A DNA stretch of 48,843 bases, taken from the NCBI GenBank assembly GCA_032718475.1, contig JAUCBJ010006878.1, positions 1-48,843 on the forward strand. The letters are read 5' to 3'. Within the stretch, counting starts at the first letter, position 1; every line of letters starts with the position of its first letter. Shown piece after piece: positions 41,252-48,843 of the stretch. Below the pieces are notes generated by a model. The model saw only the letters and a program-made list of their open reading frames with translations. It did no database searches and had not been told where the DNA came from. This DNA comes from Nemertoderma westbladi (taxonomy: Eukaryota; Xenacoelomorpha; Nemertodermatida; Nemertodermatidae). Made by a program: the position numbers and the translations under genes.

Positions 41252-41269
41252 CCTTGGTGTAGTGGTTGC
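41229..41269. repeat. 18-bp palindrome at the SINE head
   Basis: GCAACCACTACACCAAGG (41229-41246) and its exact reverse complement (41252-41269) flank a 5-base loop. The left arm contains the A box of the SINE. The SINE head is therefore duplicated in inverted form. Confidence 0.85.
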
Positions 41270-42245
41270 CCTGTCATTGTTTAGAAGCTTCTCTAACTGG
41301 GCTTTCCATCCTTTGAGTGTTCAGGAGATTCAGCCATAACCTTGGTGGTAGGTTAACTTTTACTCCCAGTGAGCAGGTTTATTGATTGCCATGCCTGCGT
41401 TGATTGCCTCATATCATCAGCATTATTATTGGAATAAACCTGCTTATTGATAAGCCCCTTCAGATTATCAGAGTACTGCTTGTTAAGGGACCTAGATGCA
41501 GCCTAAACTGCATCCTTGTCTGTCCTAGTGTGCGCGACGCGCACTGCGCGTGTCGGCGGGACTCAATCTGCGCCTTAGAGAGGTTACTTCGACACTTCCG
41601 AATTCTGTGGTCAGTCCAGGTATGGCATTTTTCCTGTTTCGAGGGTATACACGAACTACTGTATTTCAGCGGATGAACACTTAACTTCTTCTGTGAAATC
41701 AGTATAGCTCTCAGCGATCTGTCGCCTCAGTGGCGAGATCATCATACATGTTGCTCGACTGTAGAGTAAACGGGATCTCACACTTGGCTGTTACAACATA
41801 GAGGACCACTCATGCCGTGGCAAGGTAGATTTCGTAATTCTGATAGCGCGGATACTAAGTCTTACATTGGCCACTATAAGGTGGAGAAGGGTCGAAGTCT
41901 AAATGCACTACAGTATTGTACAGAGCTCACGTATTTCCTACGAAACAGAATATGGTCTATCTGGGACTTATGGCCACTGGGTCCACCGAGTCCATAGCTT
42001 TCCAGTTCACTTCTTGAACTGGCTACCAGCCGAAAACAATCAATTTCCAGAGAAGAAATCCTGAAGATGGATGGAATTTCGGTTAACACTATCGCTATAG
42101 ACCCAGGGCGATGCAGACTTGCATTAAAGTCTCCCAGGAATGTTAAGAATGCATGCTGATCCACTCCATCAGTTGCTGCCTGTAGATTGAGGTATAAATT
42201 TTCCACCTCCTCTACAGGGACAACACTACTTGGAGAGTAGCACAC

Positions 42246-42369
42246 AATCAGAACAACAATCAGCGGTCGGAGATTAAATATAAAACATAATTACACAACA
42301 ACAGTAGGCCTATTTGTTTGATTAGATATGCTTTGGTCGAAATTATATTCAACTAATAGAATCAGGTCA
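42246..42369. other. Spacer with no gene
   Basis: A short AT-rich spacer between the decayed LINE and the minisatellite element. One GTAGGCCTAT palindrome-like word occurs near 42305. Confidence 0.4.
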
Positions 42370-42993
42370 GTCCCATTTCGGAACACTGTGGGAACCCTTT
42401 AGATCTATATTCGAGTCCTGAACCGAGCCAACACGCCATACTGTGCTCCATTAGATCTATTCTCACATCCTGAACCGAGCCAACACGCCCTACTGCGCTG
42501 CATTAGATCTATTCTCAAGTCCAGAACCGAGCCAACACGCCCTACTGCGCTGCATTAGATCTATTCTGACGCCCTGAACCGTCCCAACACGCCCTACTGC
42601 ACTCCATTACATATATTCTCACGTGCTGAACCGAGCCAACACACCCTACTGCGGTGCATTAGATCTATTCTCAAGTCCAGAACCGAGCCAACACGCCCTA
42701 CTGCGCTCCATTAGATCTATTATCACGTCCAAAGCGAGCCAACTACTGTCTACTGCGCTGCATTAGATCTATTCTCGCTTCCTGAACCGTGCCAATACGC
42801 CCTACTGCGCTGCATTAGATATATTATCACGCCCTGAACCGAGCCAACACGCCCTACTGCGCTGCATTAGATATATTCTCACGTCCTGAACCGAGCCAAC
42901 ACGCCCTACTGTGCTCCATTATATCTATTCTCATATCCTGAACCGAGCCAACACGCCCTCGACACGTTCCCATATAGTGTTCCCAAATGGGAC
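42370..42993. mobile_element. MITE-like element: 52-bp minisatellite between inverted repeats
   Basis: The left end GTCCCATTTCGGAACACT (42370 onward, 26 bases) and the right end (42966-42993, 28 bases) are inverted copies with one mismatch and a 2-base length difference. Between them about eleven copies of a 52-bp unit run from 42397 to 42965, with CCGAGCCAACACGCC as the core and RGATCTATTCTCA between. No transposase is present. No target duplication was confirmed. A further copy of the right-end motif lies at 43120-43138. Confidence 0.65.
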
Positions 42994-43835
42994 ACTAGCT
43001 GGTCTTTTTTGATACAGCAAAACACAAATACATATATGTTATGTAATTTTAAACTATTTTTTAGAGTAATACATCGAGTAAAATTATTTTCTAATTTTTG
43101 ATATTCTATATTCTCACCAGTGTTCCCAAATGGGAACATCAATTTTTTTTAAAGGGAGTAATTTGGCACGAGATGGTCGTTTTTCTGAATTTTTTTTTTC
43201 AAATAATAATGTCATATTATTTAAAAACCTAATTTTAATGTCGCCGCCACTGGTTTGTAATATCAAATTTGTAACGTTTTTGACCACTATTGTTTGCATG
43301 TTGTTACGGTATATGGCGCTGTATCCATAATATTAGTCATCATGCAGTATGCAATATTAGTCCGTTATGCAGTATGCAATATTAGTCCGTTATACTGTAC
43401 GTAATATTAGTCCGTTGTGCAGCATGATATTTTAGATAAGGCATAATAACGCAGTGGTATTTAGGTAGGGAAATCAAAACGCCCATATATTTGAAACCAT
43501 CCATTTTGTATAGTATGTAGCCCTACCTACGTAATTTTGTATTAGGTTATATGTAGATAGTTCCAGGGTAAGTTTATTCGGACCCTGGATTCAGTGCTTG
43601 CTGATATTAGCTTTAGTAGGGCTAGCATATAGGGACGCTGTCCTGGCCATTCAGCAGCCAGAGACGTGAACCATTACCATATATGGTAATAATTCGAGGA
43701 AGGGAAGCAAATAGGGCTACAATCCGGCCTCCTTATTGGACTAGCTGCTTCCAGGTTGGTCTAGTGCTAGCACGGACTGGAGAGCCAATAGGAAGCGATT
43801 GAGTCACCCTATTGCATCACCCCATCCGGATCACC
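42994..43835. other. Non-coding, with short repeats
   Basis: A second copy of the inverted-repeat motif (AGTGTTCCCAAATGGGAAC) lies at 43120-43138. About three and a half copies of a unit near 30 bases (AATATTAGTCCGTTATGCAG) lie at 43330-43430. A palindrome ATTACCATATATGGTAAT lies near 43673-43690. Part of this stretch may be the LTR of the element whose Gag begins at 46646, but only one copy is in the window, so its borders cannot be set. Confidence 0.45.
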
Positions 43836-43841
43836 TATAAA
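43836..43841 (+). promoter_or_regulatory. TATA box, probable promoter of the right-hand LTR element
   Basis: CTATAAATTGG is followed about 27 bases later by CTCATCATTCT, an initiator-like start. It lies 2.8 kb upstream of the Gag ORF in the same direction. The assignment is inference from position and motif. Confidence 0.4.
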
Positions 43842-46645
43842 TTGGCGGTGTGCCGGTAAAGCCTCATCATTCTACTCATCACATGACACCTAGCCCTAGC
43901 ACCTGTCTTGCTGTTTTTTCTTGATATTTTCTGCAATTTGCTAATTTGATTAATTTTCGTGAAATGATTTGCTAGTGCGATTACTTGCTTGTGTTTCTCA
44001 ATAATTCCTTTGATTGCTGCTAATTACAATTGAACTATGATTTCTACCTTTGATTAATGGTTCTATGTGATTCTTTCTGCGCAATAATCCTAAGGGATTC
44101 TGAGACTGTCAGACTTTGTGATTTGCATGCGCCGCTACGGTAGCTATTAGCATCATGGAGAGCTAAGGTGCCAGTGGGCGGTGGGCGCATCGGGGGGTTG
44201 AGCGACTAGGAGAGAGCGGAGGATTCAAAGCGAGCAACGCTGGCCAGGGTCACCGTTGCGGGCGGGTAACTTGCACTGCGGCACGCAGACCGATCGCCGG
44301 TACAGCAAATTAGGGGGCTGATGATCCAGATTTTGTCTCTATTTAGTATTAGGGGGGCAGGAATTGGGTTAGTTAGGAGTCCTAGATGTACCTGGGAGAG
44401 GCCTGCGCGTATTACAACGTTGAGTGTGGAGTACGAGTAGTGAATTGCACAATTGTAAACTGTGATTTCTAACGCTGATTGGTGTGTTATTGAAGTGTGC
44501 CTAAGATTACGAATGCTTAGATAGGCGCTCTTTTCCTTTGATTGATTTCTATTTCTTAGTTACAATAATTAGTTATTGATTAGGTCAAAGTAATACGGCA
44601 AATTAGGCTATTACTATCGAAACCTGTTGCGTGATAAATTAGAATTACGTATTCTGGAACTCTTAGTAATTAGTACGCTGTTAAATATTTGTGACTGTAA
44701 TTAATTAGTAAAAAATTAAGAATTAGTACGCAGCATAGCGGAGAGTAGCTAAGGTAATAATTAGTGTACTGTAAACTATTCACGCTGAGCGGTTATTTGC
44801 ATTAGCGGGCAATCAGCTAGAACGCACTATTCGGTACGCACGATACGCTAGTAATTTTGCTGGCCTAAAGCCAGTCGCGGGCAGTTTTAGACCCGGGGTG
44901 GTATTATCCACGTAGAAACAGATACTGTACCGTTTTGATATTTTAAATATTCTCGCATTCACACATTACGTTAGGGAACCTCCAGTATTCGCGATTAGAA
45001 AGACGTAGGTAATAGCGTGCTTTAATAAGTGATAGAATTAGGCGTAAGAATACTCTGAGTGCAAGGCCTCTCGCACTCGTCTTAAGTAAGCTTAGGGAGC
45101 CGACTCGGGTTTATTGTTTTGGTTATTCCCGCGTGGCTCATAGATTCGAACAGTTAGCTCTCTATCGAGCGATCGGTAGAGAAAGGAACAAGCGATTTTG
45201 CAGGAGTTGTGTAAAATTAGTAAAATATATTAGTGGACGGCAGATTAGCGCCATCTAACGGTAAGTAGCGGTTTTGTATTTAGCAACCCTTACAATTTAG
45301 TAATAGCACGCTCCTGATCCCCTTTACTTAACAGTAGAGCAGTCTTCGTGTCTTATTGGTTAGGCGGGAACTTATTAGGTTGGCAGAGAAGTATACCAGT
45401 ATTTGTCTGTTCAACAGTTCTGCTGTTAGTATAGAGGTCGCGGTTGTTTATCAGTAATACGCGCATTATTGGCTGTTGCTTGCGGCAGTCAATAGTGTAT
45501 TCTTAGGCTGATAGTAGTATCACAGTATTAAGTAATAAGTTGGAGCACGTGATCGTCTGCTGTAGGCTATAGGCTAGCGTACAGTAAGACATTGAGTTTA
45601 TTCTATTAGGTTGTTAGTTTAGATTACTGTATTCACTGGTTGCGTACGATAGTACAGTAGTACATTAGGCTGATTGCTGTTACTGCGTACGGTAGAAGGG
45701 ACATTTGTTTTGCCGTACCATACACAGTATCATTAGGCTGTTAGGTTGGTGTACTGTTTTACTTACTGTACTGCATACAGTGGATGTACGGTAGTGCGTT
45801 TTTACTAATTGCGAATACAGCAGTTCCTTAGGCCTTAGGGCAAACAGTAATTAGTAAGTTTTTTGAAATTATTAGCTAGGTTTGCGAGAATTCAGTTTTC
45901 GGTCAAAATTATTTTGTAAAATTCTAGAGTTTTGTACCGGTATGTTAGGTAACCGCTTAGTTATTTTATACCATCTGGAGATACATGGCAAGACGGAACT
46001 TCTGAGTTTGGGGTTCGTGTGGGTCTGCGGGTTCGGTTTGCAATCAGCGAAGGGACTGAATCTTTGGACGCGGACGTGGAATCTCACAGCAAACAAGGTT
46101 AGTTGTTCTGTTGGCACCAGTGTGTTTGTGGAAGCAGTAAAAAATTATCGGTTGTTTAACTGCGAAGCTGAACTCAATTTATTAGTTAGGATATTTAGGT
46201 TTAGCCGGCCATGGTTTTGAATCGCTCAAGTTAGAGAGAGAGTTAGAGAGAGTCGCAACCCGAAGATGTAGCCACGCGCTAGTGGATACATAATAATATT
46301 TGAAATTAAAATTACGTTGATTAGAGCTATATATATATAAAATTAGAAATATTCGGGCGGCAAGTATATTTTGAATATTTTGTATTAGATTCAAAGTTAT
46401 TTTGTGCTATACCGGTATTTAATGCTATATAATAGCTATATAATAATATTTTTGTTTAAATATTGTGCTAGTATTTGCTATAACTATATACCCCATTAAA
46501 TTCACAATATTGCATTGCGAATTTATTCTGACATTTGGACCAACTGATTATTTGACAAATAATTTGACCGTATTTCGGTTAAATTATAATTATATCTCGA
46601 ACTTTTGCGAGATATTTTTGCCGGAAGGCAAAACATTATTAGACT
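43842..46645 (+). other. Long leader before the right-hand Gag ORF
   Basis: No supported gene lies in these 2.8 kb. The region is rich in short words such as GTACGGTA and TAGGCTG (45480-45850), and has TATATATATA near 46330. Small frames (45882-46220, 46465-46710) lack domains. It probably contains the end of a 5' LTR, the primer-binding site and the untranslated leader; the LTR end could not be located. Confidence 0.4.
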
Positions 46646-48843
46646 ATGAGTGTCTCAGACAAAGAGGCACTAGAGGACAGCTACGAGACGGCGGCTGGAC
46701 CGCCGACTGACGATAGCGTAAATATTACTGTTGACGACAATGCCGACTATGACGACGCAGCGAGCGACGCTGACGTAAGTGAACAGGAGGACGAGACAGT
46801 GACTAGTGAGGAAGAACAACAACCTCAGGTAATAGTATTAGGATCCCCTACCGCTACTGTAAGGAAGGACTGTACGGCAGCCCGGACAGAGGTGAGTGAT
46901 AGGGAGGGTAGTGTAGCAGAAGCGAGAGCCCGGAGCCCGGTTTCCAGACCTGTGGGTATGGTAAGTGCCGTGGTCCCGACGGCTGTAAGGAGTACCCGTA
47001 GTTCCCGAAATAATCCTTCAAGTCCACCGAGCGTAAGTCAGGTAAGTGATAGAGAACTTGACATTGCGATAAAGAAGAAATTTCGCGCGCACGCCGGACA
47101 TATAACCCGGACGGCGGACAAGGTAAGGAAGATGTTAGCTGACTCAGCGAACATCGGGAGGGTAGAGTTAGTAGAGGTTAGAAGAGGATATAACTCAGCG
47201 TTATTCAAGCAGACGGAGGAGCTTGCAGTCCTAGCGAAGAAGGCAGTAGAGTCTCAGTCGAGCGACGTAGCAACGAGGATTTACGACAGGGTTTTAGCAG
47301 CCTTGTTAGAGCACCGCGAGTTATCGGAGCGATTCCGACGAGTTAGGACGGAGAACTGGCTGCTATGGACATCACAAGCGCAGGCGACTCAAGTGAGTGA
47401 CGCAGAGCTGAGAGAGTTAGTGGAGCGAGAAGAGATCCAAGACAAGGAGGAGCGCAGGTATCAAAGGGAAGTTACTAGCTGGCTGATGCAGAATGGAGTG
47501 GTGGTACCAGGTCAGGTGCTACCGACGACGGAGAACATCCAACAGAGGACGTTGACTCCACCCGATGATGCATCTAGAGACAGCGGCGATTCCCAGGTTA
47601 GTCACGCGCGAGGTAAGGTAATATGTGCTAGATCCCTTGTTTCGCACAACTCGGCGGAGGAGAGAAGACGCCGACTGGACGAACAGCAGGCGGAAGTTTT
47701 GCGTGCATCGGAAGCACGGAAGGAAGCCGAGCGGGAACGGGAGCGAACACGTAAGTTAGACGCAAAGTTGCGAGAGTTGGAAGAGAAAGGTAAGCGCGAG
47801 CAAGCGGAACGCGAACGCAAGGAACGCGAACTCCAGCTCGAACGCGAACAGAAGGAACGCGAACTCCAGCTCGAACGCGAACAGAAGGAACGCGAACTCC
47901 AGCTCGAACGCGAGCGCAAGGAGCGCGAACTTGAGCGCGAGAGGGAGCGACGGGCGTTGTATGAAGAGAAGGCGCGTGTGGAAGAAGAGGGCGCAGCGAG
48001 ACGAGCAAGGGAGGAAGAAGAACGTAAACTGGCGCAGTTGGAAAGTGCGAGATTAAGTTTAGAGAGCGAAGAACGGACTAGGAAGGCGAACGAAATCGCC
48101 GAGAAGGGGATGCGAATGATCGAAGAATGTGGGGCGAGTGTAGGGACAGAGTTACGAGAACTGTTCGCACTGCAGAAGGCCGAACAGGAAGCGAGAACTC
48201 CGACTATACGCGAGTCGACGACGACCAGAATTCCTATACCCGGTCCAGCTATTACGAGTACACGGATCGCTAAACCGTTCTCTACATATCGCACGCCAGT
48301 TGGTATTAGTGCTTCACCCATCGCGCAGAATCCACGTCATCAGAACATCGCACCACTACACACCGAACACGACGATGAAGAGTTTAGAGAAACTCCGACG
48401 GGACGAGTACTTGGCGAACCGAACCCGCGGGTTTGGAATACGCGGACGGAGCGCCGACCCAGTTCGACGGAGAACTTCCGGGTTAAACCGGAAGAGGGAT
48501 CATATGAGAGACAGCGGATTACTCAGATAGAGCCGACTATACAACAGAACCCTAGCCAGGAATTTATTACGAGGGATGAGTTAAGTGCTAGTTTAGCGCA
48601 AGCTATATCGCCGCACATCCAACCTATAACGGACATGCTTAGCAACCTACGGTTAAAGGAAGCAGCCCAGGTAAGAAGTAATTCTAATCCTAGCAGGCCT
48701 GAGTTAGATAAAGTCCAGCCTAGTCAACGAGTACGCATATCGGAGGAGACTATACCACATAGACCTCAGGTAAGGACGCCTGTCCCGAATATCCATAACC
48801 CCAATTTCGAAAACTCAGCCGAGAAATTTATTGAGGAGGCTTG
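46646..48843 (+). CDS. Gag-like ORF of another LTR retrotransposon, 3'-partial (732 codons in window)
   Basis: From the ATG at 46646 one frame stays open for 2198 bases to the window edge, checked codon by codon. Residues 1-130 are acidic and then Ser/Arg-rich. Residues about 137-240 form a helical block (KKFRAHAGHITRTADKVRKM, then helices) resembling the N-terminus of BEL/Pao Gag. A long coiled coil spans about 330-475 and includes three copies of an 11-residue unit (KERELQLEREQ; DNA period 33 bp, about 47820-47917). A polar Pro/Thr/Arg region follows, and the visible end reads NFENSAEKFIEE, which may open the Gag core. Nucleocapsid and pol would lie beyond the edge. The opposite-strand frame at 47602-48321 is a shadow of the coiled coil. 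The organisation is like gag of element A, though the sequences are not closely alike. Confidence 0.7.
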   Translation, partial: MSVSDKEALEDSYETAAGPPTDDSVNITVDDNADYDDAASDADVSEQEDETVTSEEEQQPQVIVLGSPTATVRKDCTAARTEVSDREGSVAEARARSPVSRPVGMVSAVVPTAVRSTRSSRNNPSSPPSVSQVSDRELDIAIKKKFRAHAGHITRTADKVRKMLADSANIGRVELVEVRRGYNSALFKQTEELAVLAKKAVESQSSDVATRIYDRVLAALLEHRELSERFRRVRTENWLLWTSQAQATQVSDAELRELVEREEIQDKEERRYQREVTSWLMQNGVVVPGQVLPTTENIQQRTLTPPDDASRDSGDSQVSHARGKVICARSLVSHNSAEERRRRLDEQQAEVLRASEARKEAERERERTRKLDAKLRELEEKGKREQAERERKERELQLEREQKERELQLEREQKERELQLERERKERELERERERRALYEEKARVEEEGAARRAREEEERKLAQLESARLSLESEERTRKANEIAEKGMRMIEECGASVGTELRELFALQKAEQEARTPTIRESTTTRIPIPGPAITSTRIAKPFSTYRTPVGISASPIAQNPRHQNIAPLHTEHDDEEFRETPTGRVLGEPNPRVWNTRTERRPSSTENFRVKPEEGSYERQRITQIEPTIQQNPSQEFITRDELSASLAQAISPHIQPITDMLSNLRLKEAAQVRSNSNPSRPELDKVQPSQRVRISEETIPHRPQVRTPVPNIHNPNFENSAEKFIEEA
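47818..47917 (+). repeat. 33-bp coding tandem repeat in the coiled coil
   Basis: Three nearly identical units read GAACGCGAACTCCAGCTCGA plus CGCGAACAGAAG. Each adds 11 residues, which keeps a coiled-coil phase. Confidence 0.85.

Larger units (their letters stand above)
39720..42245 (-). pseudogene. Decayed LINE (endonuclease and RT remnants)
   Basis: Fragments of a LINE ORF2 lie in order on the minus strand. Endonuclease remains are at 42245-41874 (FLTFLGDFNASL and SQIDHILFRRKY). A TDHRIRKCRSNLSKAQIE-like block follows near 41600. The N-terminal RT part (GSEIDGVPPMV) is at about 40966-40739 and the RT part LVPAPKKGN with FSIAAKLYNRI at 40782-40597. A later RT part (ASGVNLFVNSKKTKI) is at 40122-39925. 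Many stops and shifts separate them. A SINE interrupts it at about 40976-41251. The clade is not resolved. Confidence 0.7.

Noticed and set aside
41178-41252. Functional tRNA gene
   Set aside because: A and B boxes are present but there is no clean cloverleaf, and a long non-tRNA body follows, so it is a SINE head.
47602-48321. 239-residue minus-strand ORF rich in Ser and Arg
   Set aside because: It is the complement of the Glu/Arg coiled-coil codons of the Gag-like ORF.

Overview
The window is animal nuclear DNA built almost wholly from transposable elements. I see no host gene, rRNA or functional tRNA. A Penelope-like element, CR1-type LINEs, BEL/Pao-type LTR elements and a tRNA-derived SINE together point to a metazoan, most likely a marine invertebrate. 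The species cannot be fixed from sequence alone.

Layout. (1) 2-2784: 3' part of a Penelope-like element with reverse transcriptase and a GIY-YIG-like end, frameshifted near the C-terminus. (2) 2992-37013: LTR element A on the + strand, with 549-bp LTRs I read as identical and an ATATA target duplication. It carries a broken gag, CCHC zinc knuckles, a long tandem-repeat spacer and no pol. (3) Inside A, about 6776-33830: a roughly 9.8-kb LINE on the - strand. Its giant ORF1 has a Ulp1-like cysteine protease and an RRM-like end; its ORF2 has endonuclease and RT. (4) Inside that ORF1, 11039-28261: BEL/Pao-type element B on the - strand, with 1228-bp LTRs that differ at about 2 sites and an ATCTT target duplication. 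Removing B and one duplication leaves the LINE ORF1 in frame. B keeps Gag and protease but has lost RT, most of RNase H and integrase. (5) Inside B, about 12650-19100: a CR1-type LINE. ORF1 has SAP and SGNH-esterase domains. ORF2 has a multi-membrane-span N-terminus, a 2A-like NPGP motif, endonuclease and RT. The order of insertion is therefore A, Ulp1-LINE, B, CR1 LINE, all apparently recent.

Right of A (37014-43500) are degenerate tandem repeats, a 255-bp near-perfect foldback, a decayed LINE carrying a tRNA-derived SINE, and a 52-bp minisatellite bounded by inverted repeats. From about 43800 a TATA box and a 2.7-kb leader precede a 732-codon + strand ORF (46646 to the window end). It looks like the Gag of another LTR element and runs off the edge.

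No two elements form a shared pathway. Each codes for its own copying machinery, while A and B look non-autonomous and would need enzymes supplied in trans. The most unusual items are the Ulp1-bearing giant ORF1, the membrane-domain/2A/endonuclease-RT ORF2, the in-frame pol deletion in B, and the gag-plus-repeat-array build of A.
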